NCBI GenBank assembly: GCA_963837815.1
Contig: CAWIOS010000013.1
Coordinates: forward strand, 682,001-746,000
Reading direction: 5' to 3'
DNA from: Fen-1273 sp963837815
GTDB taxonomy: Bacteria; Bacteroidota; Ignavibacteria; UBA10030; UBA6906
Length of the DNA stretch: 64,000 nt
Part shown: one piece after another, positions 32,813-42,164 of the stretch
How the letters are laid out: every line of letters begins with the position of its first letter
Position numbering within the stretch: the stretch's first letter is position 1
Notes under the pieces: generated by a model
The model's input: the letters and a program-made list of their open reading frames with translations, nothing else
What the model was told of the DNA's origin: nothing
The model's database searches: none
Made by a program: the position numbers and the translations under genes

Positions 32813-35350
32813 TTATGGCGCGTGTCGTCCTCCCGCATTCAGGATCATGTCGTTCCCCGTGCACTGGATTTCAGGAGGGAGATCGTTCCCGTCCCACGGA
32901 ATCGGGTACGGGATGCCGGGAACGAGGTCAAAACAATTGTCCGCGACGGAGGATTCGCCCCCGAGATCAATCGTCGCTCCCCACACGAACACCGGGGAGG
33001 AACAGATAAGGCTGTTTCGTTCCCGGAAGATTCTGACCTGAGGCCTGTTCCAGAAAAGATCTTTGAAGCGTTCCAGAAACAGCCTGTGCTGGGCCACCAT
33101 GGCCCCGTCACGCTCTTCCAGAAGCGCAAAAGCTCCGTGAGTCTTTGTGCCAAGCGCCTCCCAGTCGGAACGGTCGAGCTCCGCAAGCCGCCTCGAACAA
33201 TTCGAGGGAATCAGTGCGGTCTGCCTGGTATCTGACGGCAGCCCGCCGGAGACGTTGAACATGCCGTACCGGACCGTTCCCTGCCAGTCCCGGATGGAGT
33301 CATTGACGCCGTAGATCGCGATCTTCCGTCCATCTTCGGCAACCACGACGGTGACGGGCTGAAACGCCCTGCGGACAGCGTGGTACGCCACTTTTTTGCG
33401 GAGGAAGTAGTCCACGATGCTCCACCCATGCGACACAGGCCAGGAATCATTGTACATCCAGAAGATGGCCGCGGAGCTGCTGAACATGCGGCGCCGGTAA
33501 TTCGTGATATATTCCGTCAACCCTTCCGCCTGGAGCAATGCGCTCGAGAAAGCGTAGTGTTCCAGATCCATTCCGGCATACTCCAGTCCCATCCAGTACT
33601 CCAGCATCGCGTACGTGATGCCGGGAGCCTCAGTCCAGAAGTTCACGGCATTGTCATGATGCTCCCAGGCGAACGACCGGATCGCCTGCTGGTGCGCGGG
33701 CAGGAATTGTCTGAGCGTGACTGAAGGGCTGGCACCCAGTATGCCGCCTTCATTGGGGAACCGGTCCACATAGCGGCGGTACGCCCGGAAATCAGGGCCG
33801 TCGCGCCCCAGGCTCACTTCCCAGGGATGCTGGTCGCCGGTCGTGGGATCGTTTGGAAATTGATGATCAGGTGAAAAAGGGGAGCTTGGCCAGTAAGGGC
33901 GAAGTGGATCTTCCTCACGCATGATCACCGGAATCACGTGGTGGTATAAGGCATAATCGGGGAGGCTTCTTCCATTCGTGTCATAGCCCCAGCTGAATGT
34001 TCCGAGTTCCAGCTCATTGTTCCCGCACCAGGACATCAGCGAAGGATGATGCGAGAATTGCCGGACCGCCCAGGTCACTTCACGCCGGATTTCCGCGAGG
34101 AATTCGGGGTGGTCGCCCGGATACTTCGCGCAGGCGAAAAGGAAGTCGTGCCAGACCATGATGCCGTGTGCATCACAGAGATCAAGCAGGACATCACCGG
34201 CAAATGTGCCCCCTCCCCAGATCCGGAGAAGGTTGAAATTTGCGCCGACAGCCAGTGCCACCAGCTGCCGAAGCCGGGCAGCCGTGACACTGCTGCTGAT
34301 GAGATCCGGTGGAACCCAGTTCCCCCCTTTGCAGAAGACGGGACGCCCATTCACCCGTACCGTGAAGTATTCTCCGGTCTCGGGATGAGGTGAGCGATCG
34401 ATTGCCACGGTGCGAACGCCGAAACGCCGGGAGGCGGAATCAATCACCTCACCGCGGCAGATCACACGCACCTCCAGCGTGTATGTGTCCGGATCTCCGT
34501 GGCCGCGCGGCCACCAGAGCCGTGGCTGCAGCATCGTGACCCGGACAGTGTGAAGCCCGATCCCCCGGCCTGACTGGATGTCAGCGGACGATTCCTCCCC
34601 CGTCTCCAGCACGCGCACGCGCAAGCTGGCTCTGACGTGTTCCTGCAATCCCTCGAGGAAAACCCTTGCCGTCACCGTGGCACTGGCGCGATCTTCGGAC
34701 GGATGAGCCCAAACAGCGATCTGATCAATCCGGCATTCCCTTGCCCATTCCAGAACAACCGGACCCGTGATCCCCACATTGATGAGCCGCGGGTTCCAGT
34801 CCCAGAGAAACTGGTACTGCGGCTTGCGCAGCCAGTGGCGCTTGTTGAGCAGGGCATCCAGGCCCGCCGAATACGGAGCGCCTTCCCGCTCGGCGACAGC
34901 ATAGAGTCCGCTCTCGATCAATACTGTCAGCCAGTTTCCGGCGGGCTTCAGTCTGCCGGTCACTTCCGCCCGGCAAGGCCGGTGGGCGTTCTGGTGGCCG
35001 GCAATACGTTCTCCGTTAAGGAAAATGTCGGCGTTGAGATCCAGCTGTTCGAATACCAGCCACGCGTTGCTTTCCAGGGCCTCTGCCGGGGCATCAAAGT
35101 ACGTGGAGTACCGCCAGTACTGCTCACCCACCCAGCGGGCCTTCAGCGAGTTGAGCCCCAGATTGGGATCGTCGATAAGTCCCAGTCCCTGCAACGCGCA
35201 ATGCAATTCCATCGGGACAGGGACTTTCAGCACGCGCCCGGGATCCACGGGTCTCTGCGAAGCAAACGCCTCCAGCGATTGAGGGCCGTGCCCTCCTTCC
35301 GTCCAGACAACTTCCCACGTGCCGGACAGATCCTTTCTTTGCTTTTTCAC
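32813..35350 (-). CDS. Glycoside hydrolase family 2 beta-mannosidase
   Basis: This 845-residue GH2 protein has an N-terminal sugar-binding jelly roll (LSGTWEV...), an Ig-like domain and a TIM-barrel. FCKGGNWVPPDL, LRIWGGGTF and MSWCGNNELELG (acid/base glutamate near residue 446) fit beta-mannosidase rather than beta-galactosidase. Length matches bacterial and lysosomal beta-mannosidases. No signal peptide is visible, so it probably acts in the cytoplasm or is exported by another route. It removes terminal beta-mannose, for example from the core of N-glycans or from manno-oligosaccharides. It lies 15 bp downstream of the GH92 gene. Confidence 0.93.
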   Translation of the reverse strand: MKKQRKDLSGTWEVVWTEGGHGPQSLEAFASQRPVDPGRVLKVPVPMELHCALQGLGLIDDPNLGLNSLKARWVGEQYWRYSTYFDAPAEALESNAWLVFEQLDLNADIFLNGERIAGHQNAHRPCRAEVTGRLKPAGNWLTVLIESGLYAVAEREGAPYSAGLDALLNKRHWLRKPQYQFLWDWNPRLINVGITGPVVLEWARECRIDQIAVWAHPSEDRASATVTARVFLEGLQEHVRASLRVRVLETGEESSADIQSGRGIGLHTVRVTMLQPRLWWPRGHGDPDTYTLEVRVICRGEVIDSASRRFGVRTVAIDRSPHPETGEYFTVRVNGRPVFCKGGNWVPPDLISSSVTAARLRQLVALAVGANFNLLRIWGGGTFAGDVLLDLCDAHGIMVWHDFLFACAKYPGDHPEFLAEIRREVTWAVRQFSHHPSLMSWCGNNELELGTFSWGYDTNGRSLPDYALYHHVIPVIMREEDPLRPYWPSSPFSPDHQFPNDPTTGDQHPWEVSLGRDGPDFRAYRRYVDRFPNEGGILGASPSVTLRQFLPAHQQAIRSFAWEHHDNAVNFWTEAPGITYAMLEYWMGLEYAGMDLEHYAFSSALLQAEGLTEYITNYRRRMFSSSAAIFWMYNDSWPVSHGWSIVDYFLRKKVAYHAVRRAFQPVTVVVAEDGRKIAIYGVNDSIRDWQGTVRYGMFNVSGGLPSDTRQTALIPSNCSRRLAELDRSDWEALGTKTHGAFALLEERDGAMVAQHRLFLERFKDLFWNRPQVRIFRERNSLICSSPVFVWGATIDLGGESSVADNCFDLVPGIPYPIPWDGNDLPPEIQCTGNDMILNAGGRHAP

Positions 35351-35365
35351 ATCCGGGCCTTCTTC

Positions 35366-37588
35366 CTATTTCTGACCGGGGGCATAATTCATTGCTGAAG
35401 GCGGAGCGTCTTCCTCACGACTGCCCCATTGCCTGTTCGGCTCGTTTCCCATCACCAATTCCAGTGTTCCTCCGCCCAGCAGATCATCGTGCGTGAACCA
35501 GGGTCTTGTGAGGGGCCTTCCATTGAGCGCGGCGCGCTGGATGTATCGGTTCGTCGCCGAGTTGTTTTTCGCAACGACGGAGAATTGCCGGCCGTTTGGC
35601 AGGTGTATGCTGATTTTGTCAAACACAGGACTCCCGATATTGTACGCCGGTATTCCCGGCGTTACAGGGTAGAATCCCATCATCGAAAAGACAACAAATG
35701 ATGACATCCCGCCGCCGTCTTCATCCCCCGGGAACCCGAAGAGATTGTCGGTGAACCACGTATCCAGCAGCATGCGAATGCGTTTTTGAGTCTTCCACGG
35801 AGCTCCCAGATAGTTATAGATGTATGGGATGTGAAAGCTGGGCTCGTTCCCCATGACAAACTGGCCCACCAGGCCCGAAGCATCGGGTTGCGTGTACCAG
35901 AATTTGAACTTGGGGAGACCCAGGTCTTCTCTGAACAGTTGATCCAGTTTTGCCTCGGCCGGTTGCCGCCCGCCCATGAGTTCGATCAAACCGCGCAGGT
36001 CGTGTTTCACCTGCCAGTTGAACGTGTACGCGTTGTTTTCCGTGAAATACTCGCGCCCCGCGAGCTTCGGATCAAAGGGCTCTATCCAATCGCCCTGCGC
36101 GTCCTTCGGCCACACGAACCCTCTCTCGACACGGAATACGTTCCTGTAGTTTCCAGCCCGGCGCAGAAACAGTTCCCGGTCTCCCGGAGAATCGCTGAAG
36201 GCCGCAAGCTGGGCAATACACCAGTCGTCGTAGCTGTTTTCAAGCGTGACCGATACCGCCTGCCGTTTTTCCCAGTCGTCATGCACTTCCTTCACAGTTT
36301 CCTTTTCACCGGGCCGCAATCCCGGCATGTAGCCCTTTGCATTGTAGAATGAATCGAGTGATGTTGCGGGCCCGTTGTTCCAGGGGAGAAGTGTCGCTTC
36401 GAGGGAATTCTTCTTCAAACCTTCATAGGCCTTTTTCATGTCGAAATTCCGGAGCCCTTTGAACCAGGCGTCCGCCATCCATGCAGCGGCGTGGTTGCCG
36501 GTCATCGCAGGCCAATCCCCGAACACAAGGGCGAACGACGGCATCCACCCGCTCTGAGTGTACATCGTGACATAGGATCGTATTTTCCCGGTCTCCATCC
36601 CCGGATTCAGTATCATCCACAGGGGTTCCAGAGCATTGTATGTGTCCCACAGCCAGTTATCGACAAAAAAAGGCTCGCTCGATTCATGCACGCGGTGGTC
36701 ATACGCGCTGTAGTATCTCCCGTGCTCGTTGATGTCCACCATGCGCTCGCAACAACGGTACAACGCACTGTAAAACACGCGTTTCTGTGCCAACGTCCCT
36801 CCCACGACATCAATCTGCGAAACCGCAGAATCCCAGACCCTGCGTGCATTGTTCTTCACTGCGTCAAAATGCCATCCGGGGATTTCATACAGCAGATTCT
36901 GTCGTGCCTGCTCGACACTTATGTATGATATGCCGTAGCGCAATGACACAGTCCGCGGCCTGTTCCCCACGCAGACAAGAACCAGCTTTTTGTCGGAGGG
37001 ACTCCTGTACGTGACTCCGGAAATGTCTGCATCCACATCCCCCCAAAAATACGCTTTCATCCCTGAGAACGTCTCCGACCCGGTAATGACTCTCTTCCCC
37101 GGGACATCGATTTCGCCGTCGCCGTTGATCACGCCCAACCGGAGATAATGCTCCCGATCATCAGTGAACGTGAACCGGAAATATCCGCTTCTGGCGCCGG
37201 GGGTGAACTCCAGTATCGTGCCTGTTTCCAGGAACGACGTCCTGTAATAATAGGGGGTGGTTGTCTCCCGGTCATACACGAGGCGTTGAGTCCAGATGCT
37301 GTCGCGTGCAGTTCCACTGACAGGCAGCAGGGCAAAAACGGAGGAGAGCCGGTGCGATGTGAGCGTCAACGGAAAGTAGCTGATCTGGTCGTCCAGCTGG
37401 TCCTTTCGCATGGGAAACGTCCGCACCATGCTGTTTGGCAGATGCACGGTCGGGCGGGTGGGTTCCAGTATGACCCCAACGCCTCCGATCGTCGGATCTA
37501 CGTATGCGAGATGAGAGTGTTCGTTCCCGGCAACCGCCGAATAGCAAATGCACAGGAAACAGAGAAGGATACTGATGGCAGCGTTCAC
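35366..37588 (-). CDS. Glycoside hydrolase family 92 alpha-mannosidase, secreted
   Basis: A 740-residue protein with a signal peptide (about residues 1-20). An N-terminal beta-sandwich (YVDPTIGGVGVILEPTRPTVHLPNSMVRTFP) is followed by an (alpha/alpha)6 catalytic domain with YSAYDHRVHESSEPFFVDNWLWDTYNALEP, MPGLRPGEKE and FPGDEDGGGMSSFVVFSMMGFYPVTPG. The GDEDGGxMS motif is diagnostic of GH92, where calcium-dependent enzymes trim exo-alpha-1,2/1,3-mannose from N-glycans or mannans. It sits between a SUMF1-GH fusion gene and the beta-mannosidase gene. Together these suggest sequential attack on mannose-rich glycans. Confidence 0.95.
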   Translation of the reverse strand: MNAAISILLCFLCICYSAVAGNEHSHLAYVDPTIGGVGVILEPTRPTVHLPNSMVRTFPMRKDQLDDQISYFPLTLTSHRLSSVFALLPVSGTARDSIWTQRLVYDRETTTPYYYRTSFLETGTILEFTPGARSGYFRFTFTDDREHYLRLGVINGDGEIDVPGKRVITGSETFSGMKAYFWGDVDADISGVTYRSPSDKKLVLVCVGNRPRTVSLRYGISYISVEQARQNLLYEIPGWHFDAVKNNARRVWDSAVSQIDVVGGTLAQKRVFYSALYRCCERMVDINEHGRYYSAYDHRVHESSEPFFVDNWLWDTYNALEPLWMILNPGMETGKIRSYVTMYTQSGWMPSFALVFGDWPAMTGNHAAAWMADAWFKGLRNFDMKKAYEGLKKNSLEATLLPWNNGPATSLDSFYNAKGYMPGLRPGEKETVKEVHDDWEKRQAVSVTLENSYDDWCIAQLAAFSDSPGDRELFLRRAGNYRNVFRVERGFVWPKDAQGDWIEPFDPKLAGREYFTENNAYTFNWQVKHDLRGLIELMGGRQPAEAKLDQLFREDLGLPKFKFWYTQPDASGLVGQFVMGNEPSFHIPYIYNYLGAPWKTQKRIRMLLDTWFTDNLFGFPGDEDGGGMSSFVVFSMMGFYPVTPGIPAYNIGSPVFDKISIHLPNGRQFSVVAKNNSATNRYIQRAALNGRPLTRPWFTHDDLLGGGTLELVMGNEPNRQWGSREEDAPPSAMNYAPGQK

Positions 37589-37628
37589 GCGATTATCCCC
37601 CGCGGCATTTCCCGTGATGATTGATAGT

Positions 37629-40388
37629 TCACCTGCGTATCTCCTTGATGGAATTCCCTTCGAGTGTGATGTGCCGCATTTGACCGGCGGAGATCTCTAT
37701 ACTGCGAACCACGCGGTCGTTCGTGTGGTTGAGAATCAACACACTGCTGTCCAGTGCGGCAGTGTACACCCGGTCGATCTTTCCATCCGGGACGACGATA
37801 CCGTGCTTGTTCAGAAATTTCGTCGCCGGGTCAAACAGCACTAGCTGGTATTGTTCACAGGACGCTTCCTGCGGCTTCTCATCATGTTTCATCTCGCGGA
37901 CAGGAGTAATTTCCCTGACCGTCGACAGTCTCTGGGGGATATACAGGGTGGCTCCATTCCCGATCTTTCTTTCGCCGCCCCCGGTGTTGAACAGCCGGGG
38001 GAAGTAGTTCCGGCCGTCCTCGAGCGAACAGAGGGAATCCGTGCTGCAGGCGATCAACAGGCCCCCGCGTTCAACCCATCCGGCGATCTTCTCCAGCGAT
38101 GGCTTCCTGAACCAGCGGGCATCGAACACGATCATCCACTTCGCCTGCTGCAGCAGGCCGTCCCCGATCAACCGGTCATCGGCGAAATAGATGTCGGAAT
38201 AATCCCTGAGCATGGAAACAAACGGGACCAGGTCCCGGAAGAAATCGGTGTTTCCCAGGACAAGATCAAGATCGGGGTAGAGCAGCGCACCTTCTTTCGA
38301 CGGAGTCGCCGTCCTGATCAGTGACGCATAGGTGAGGAAAAGATCCATCCTGTGTTCCGTGTCGTATATGTTTCCGCCGTACGTCATGAACTCGTTGACG
38401 CCGGCAGCAGCCGCGTTGTATATCCGCGACACGACACCCTGATCCAGGATTTTCCCAGCGGGTTCAAATCCAAACTGGTTGCCGTAAAGATGAGAGGCCG
38501 TCGTTACCCAGTTCGTGCATGTGAAGTTCAATCCAAAGTCGCTGGTCTCATTCGTTATACGTATCCCGCCGTGATGATTGGCAGCCACTTTGCATTGATC
38601 GGCGAAGTTGGAACCATGGCACGGCTCCGCGTCCCCGCCCGTGCACAGGTAGACCGGGATGTCCGGGAAGTGTTTGCGGGCCAGTTGCATCCATGTGTCG
38701 GCATGGCGCGTCATCGACTCCCTGTACCAGTCGATGAAGTCTACCCACCTCCTTCGATCCTGCGCCGTGTTCACCCTGAACTCCCCTTTCGGCGTGAGCT
38801 CGTCCACACGGAAGCCCTCGATAAAGTCAGTGGTCACCGGAGGCATTGTCACGGCCGCAAAGGACCTGAATGACGTTCCCCATGCGGCATTCAGCGCAAC
38901 AATGTCGTTGGCGAACCTTTCCTTCATCTGCTCGATGAACGCCGTCCTGGCGTACGGATCGTTGCACCAGTACCCGGGGTGCGAATGATAGAGCCCGGAG
39001 ATCGCGGGGGGCCATCCTCCGTGCCACACGGGATAAATGGCTTCGCCGAAGTCTCCGCTGATCCCGAGGAGGACCCCTTCGAGCGATCCGGAGCCCCTGT
39101 AGTGGCCGGCAACCCGGCCAAGGAAGCGATCGACATACCTGTAAAACGACGTGTCCCAGAGTGTATTGATCCTGCTCTCGATATTGTGCTCGAGACACCG
39201 CAGACCGACGAAGTCCTTGCTTTTTCTGTACCACGCCGGAAGTGAATACGCGGGGCCCGCGATGATAAATGCGGTCCATTTCAACCCGGCTTTTTTCAGA
39301 ATTGCCACCTGCGCGTCCCAGGCCGAAAAATCCCACTGATTCTCCCCCTTGTTCTCCACCGACTCCCATGTCAGATAGAATTCAACGCTGGAAAAGCCCG
39401 CATTCCTGAAATGACGGGCCTGTTCAGGAGTGATCTCATTGTACGCGCCGAGGCAGAGGCGCAAGCCGGCCGGCGTCGGCATCCGGGGCACATCCAGTTT
39501 CCGCCTCCAGTCAGTCGATGGCGCAACCGGTGTTCCTTTGTCCGCCGGAACGGCGGTTATCCCCGCGGAACCGACGGTCTCCACGTCCCTGACACAACGA
39601 AAGCCGATCGAAAAAAAGGAGGAGCCCGAAGGTTGAAGCCGCCTGCGCGCCACACGAAGATCGAAGGCATTCGAATAGAAGCATCCGCCCCGGACAACCT
39701 TGCTGGCTCCCCAGCCGTCCTCGAACCGTGAAGTGTCGTGCACGGTGTCGTCATAGCGGAAGAACCAGTCGGTTGTCCATTGATAGACGTTCCCCGCCAT
39801 ATCAAACAATCCGTACCTGTTGGGCGCGAATGAACCTACCGGCGCGGTGTATTTCCACGGCGTCGCAACACGAACATCCCGCCATTCATAATCGAGGTTA
39901 CGATCGGCAAACTTCGCCCTGGACGCATCGGGCGTCTCATTCCCCCAGGGGTAGGAAGGCTGGTCAAGCCCTCCGCAGGCGGCGTATTCCCATTCTGCCT
40001 CGGTGGGGATCCTCTTCCCGGCCCACGCCGCGTATGCCGAAGCCTGATCCAGCGTGACATTCACAACGGGATACTCGGGATAGCTGATAAAGTAATCGGG
40101 CATTTCTTCCCAGCGGGGATTCGCCGGGTAGGGTGTCTTCGTTGAATCGCAGTACACCCTGAACTCACCGTTGGTGACCGGTTTTATGTCCATGTAAAAG
40201 CTTGACACGTGTACGGAATGAACAGGCGCCTCCTCCCGGTACCCTCGCTCCGAGCCCATGCGGAACGTCCCCCCCGGGATAAGCGCCATCTTCTTTCCGT
40301 CCCTGGCAATGATCGTATCAGCGGCAGCCGGGTCACTTTCCGGGAAAAGGGTTAACGAGGCGATAAGTGCGAACTGGAGGATGCTCAT
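37629..40388 (-). CDS. SUMF1 (FGE-sulfatase fold) domain fused to a GH42-like glycoside hydrolase
   Basis: This 919-residue secreted protein has a signal peptide ending near AAADT. Residues ~25-275 form a SUMF1/FGE fold: IPGGTFRMGSERG, AYAAWAGKRIPTEAEWEYAA, GLFDMAGNVYQWTTDWF and SIGFRCVRD. The copper-binding C-x4-C pair of true formylglycine-generating enzymes is not seen; the RGG segment reads RGGCFYSNAFDLR. Residues ~305-690 are a TIM-barrel glycoside hydrolase related to GH42 (EFYLTWESVENKGENQWDF, GISGDFGEA, TNETSDFG), followed by a Rossmann-like domain resembling the beta-galactosidase trimerisation fold. The SUMF1 part is probably a lectin-like or accessory module. It heads the mannoside operon, but the sugar specificity is unknown. 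Confidence 0.82.
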   Translation of the reverse strand: MSILQFALIASLTLFPESDPAAADTIIARDGKKMALIPGGTFRMGSERGYREEAPVHSVHVSSFYMDIKPVTNGEFRVYCDSTKTPYPANPRWEEMPDYFISYPEYPVVNVTLDQASAYAAWAGKRIPTEAEWEYAACGGLDQPSYPWGNETPDASRAKFADRNLDYEWRDVRVATPWKYTAPVGSFAPNRYGLFDMAGNVYQWTTDWFFRYDDTVHDTSRFEDGWGASKVVRGGCFYSNAFDLRVARRRLQPSGSSFFSIGFRCVRDVETVGSAGITAVPADKGTPVAPSTDWRRKLDVPRMPTPAGLRLCLGAYNEITPEQARHFRNAGFSSVEFYLTWESVENKGENQWDFSAWDAQVAILKKAGLKWTAFIIAGPAYSLPAWYRKSKDFVGLRCLEHNIESRINTLWDTSFYRYVDRFLGRVAGHYRGSGSLEGVLLGISGDFGEAIYPVWHGGWPPAISGLYHSHPGYWCNDPYARTAFIEQMKERFANDIVALNAAWGTSFRSFAAVTMPPVTTDFIEGFRVDELTPKGEFRVNTAQDRRRWVDFIDWYRESMTRHADTWMQLARKHFPDIPVYLCTGGDAEPCHGSNFADQCKVAANHHGGIRITNETSDFGLNFTCTNWVTTASHLYGNQFGFEPAGKILDQGVVSRIYNAAAAGVNEFMTYGGNIYDTEHRMDLFLTYASLIRTATPSKEGALLYPDLDLVLGNTDFFRDLVPFVSMLRDYSDIYFADDRLIGDGLLQQAKWMIVFDARWFRKPSLEKIAGWVERGGLLIACSTDSLCSLEDGRNYFPRLFNTGGGERKIGNGATLYIPQRLSTVREITPVREMKHDEKPQEASCEQYQLVLFDPATKFLNKHGIVVPDGKIDRVYTAALDSSVLILNHTNDRVVRSIEISAGQMRHITLEGNSIKEIRR

Positions 40389-40491
40389 TCGTGAGGTCTC
40401 CGTGGCAGGGGCGCGAATCCGGGTTGCGTTGCATCAGACGAGGCTGACGGAATTTACGTCTGTCCGGGAAGAATCGCAAGTGCTGACCCGG

Positions 40492-40557
40492 GGGTCCGCA
40501 GAGAGTGTGGGTCCGCAGAGAGTGTGGGTCCGCAGAGAGTGTGTTCGCAGCGAGTGA
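40492..40557. repeat. 17-bp tandem repeat, 3.9 copies
   Basis: The unit GGGTCCGCAGAGAGTGT is perfectly repeated at 40492-40508, 40509-40525 and 40526-40542, followed by a diverged partial copy (40543-40557). There are no spacers, so this is a simple tandem array. Copy-number change could alter the distance between the two divergent operons. Confidence 0.9.
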
Positions 40558-40764
40558 ATCGTCTTCTGTCTTGAGCAATCAGTCGCCGCTGCGAGTAAGG
40601 GGGAGAAGAACTCTCCGCAACCGGACGAGTGAGGGAAGAATACCGTACAAGAAACCCGGCAGCTCTGTGCGCTGCGTGAGGAACGAACCCGAACGGGCGG
40701 CACAGAAACGTGATACAGGCAAGGCCGGTCCGAAGAATACCAGGACGCGACGATCGAAGGCGGC

Positions 40765-40793
40765 TTGACAATCAGGGCGCGGAGAGGTATCAT
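40765..40793 (+). promoter_or_regulatory. Predicted promoter of the nfeD-slipin-polB operon
   Basis: TTGACA (40765-40770), a 17-bp spacer and TATCAT (40788-40793) lie about 60 bp before the GTG start of nfeD. The block 40748-40816 is closely repeated at 954-1021. A 5-bp stem with a GAAA tetraloop (40835-40848) follows; its loop and right arm contain the AAAGGA Shine-Dalgarno, so translation of nfeD could be damped by this hairpin. Confidence 0.6.
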
Positions 40794-40853
40794 AGATACG
40801 CAAACAAGAGCACTCCCGTTCGTCGATTCCCCCCGTTCCGAAAGGAACCGTCT

Positions 40854-42152
40854 GTGACACGTCACGCGGCGATACTCCTCCCCGCTCTCGTTCTGGGCTT
40901 TCACCTGAGCGTCACGGCGCAGACCGTCCAGGTCATCACGGTCGATGCAGCAATATTCCCCGCGTCCGCCCAGTTCATCCACGAGTCTCTGCAGCGCGCA
41001 GCCGACCGCGGGGACGAGTGCGTCATCATCCGGCTGAACACCCCGGGGGGCCTCCTCAAATCGACCCGGAACATCGTCACCGACCTCCTGACATCGCGCG
41101 TCCCTGTCGTCGTCTACGTCTCCCCCTCGGGGGCACAGTCGGCGTCGGCGGGCTCATTCATCACGCTGGCAGCCAACATCGCCGCAATGGCCCCCGGCAC
41201 CAACATCGGCGCAGCCCATCCCGTAGACCTCCAGGGGGGGGAGAAGGACTCCATCATGAATGAGAAGGCGACGAATGACGCCGCCGCGTTCATACGCACG
41301 ATAAGCGAGAAGAGGCACAGAAACGTCCAGTGGGCGGAAGATGCGGTCCGCAAGAGCATTTCCATCACCGAGACGGAAGCGCTTCGGGACAGCGTTATCG
41401 ACCTGATCGCCCCTTCAATCCCGGAACTCCTCCGCGCCATCGATGGCAGGCACGTGACCGTCGAGGGGGGCGACAGGGTGCTCCACACGGCCGGCGCCGC
41501 TGTGACGGAGGAGGGGATGAGCTGGAAATTCCGGCTCCTGGACATCCTCAACGACCCGAATATCGCCTACGTGCTCTTTCTTCTCGGTCTGTACGGCCTG
41601 CTGTTCGAGATCTATAACCCGGGTTCCATATTTCCCGGAATCGTGGGGGTCATCGCGATCGTCCTGGCGCTCTACTCCATGAATACACTCCCCGTCAATT
41701 TCGCCGGACTTGCGCTCATCGTCTTCGGCGTCGTCCTGTTCCTTCTCGAGATCAAAATCACAAGCCACGGCCTTCTCACCGTCGGGGGGATCATCTCCCT
41801 GCTGCTGGGATCGGTCATGCTCATCAATCCGGAGTCATCATTGGAAGTCATCGCCATTTCATGGGGAGTCATCATCCCCGCGGTGCTCTGCACGGCACTC
41901 TTCTTTCTGCTTGCCGTGGGCCTCGGCATCCGCGCGCAGAGGCGGAAACCCGTGACCGGCGTCGAGGGAATCGTCGGAGAACCCGGCGAGACCGTGACGC
42001 CCCTCTCCCCCGCCGGGCAGGTCCGCGTTCACGGCGAGCTGTGGAACGCCGTCACATCCGGCGATCCCCTCCCCGCAGGCTGTCCCATCACGGTCGTAGC
42101 CGTCAGCGGTCTGACACTGACCGTCCGTGTCCCGGAGAAACAATCCAACTGA
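40854..42152 (+). CDS. NfeD family membrane serine protease (ClpP-like + NfeD)
   Basis: A 432-residue protein with a signal-like N-terminal helix. A ClpP-class protease domain follows (about 25-240) with LNTPGG, the nucleophile region SASAG (S98) and NEKATND (K138), matching the Ser-Lys dyad of the archaeal stomatin protease 1510-N. Then come four or five membrane helices (about 230-370) and a C-terminal OB-fold NfeDC domain. The GTG at 40854 is chosen because it gives the signal sequence and has AAAGGA just upstream; the longer frame begins before the promoter. The next gene is its usual partner slipin. The pair is thought to act in membrane quality control. Confidence 0.92.
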   Translation: MTRHAAILLPALVLGFHLSVTAQTVQVITVDAAIFPASAQFIHESLQRAADRGDECVIIRLNTPGGLLKSTRNIVTDLLTSRVPVVVYVSPSGAQSASAGSFITLAANIAAMAPGTNIGAAHPVDLQGGEKDSIMNEKATNDAAAFIRTISEKRHRNVQWAEDAVRKSISITETEALRDSVIDLIAPSIPELLRAIDGRHVTVEGGDRVLHTAGAAVTEEGMSWKFRLLDILNDPNIAYVLFLLGLYGLLFEIYNPGSIFPGIVGVIAIVLALYSMNTLPVNFAGLALIVFGVVLFLLEIKITSHGLLTVGGIISLLLGSVMLINPESSLEVIAISWGVIIPAVLCTALFFLLAVGLGIRAQRRKPVTGVEGIVGEPGETVTPLSPAGQVRVHGELWNAVTSGDPLPAGCPITVVAVSGLTLTVRVPEKQSN

Positions 42153-42164
42153 AAGGATCAGCAC

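Larger units (their letters stand above)
40389..40853. other. Divergent intergenic region, 465 bp
   Basis: The region separates the mannoside operon (minus) from the nfeD operon (plus). It contains a 17-bp tandem repeat (40492-40557), a promoter (40765-40793) and an RBS hairpin (40835-40848). Open frames across it have atypical composition and look like chance. A basic C-terminal tail ending in the TTGACA box resembles the one at 974. Confidence 0.5.

Noticed and set aside
40505..40768. An 87-codon plus-strand gene before nfeD
   Set aside because: Much of it is translation of the 17-bp tandem repeat, it has no ribosome-binding site, and its stop lies inside the -35 box of the nfeD promoter.
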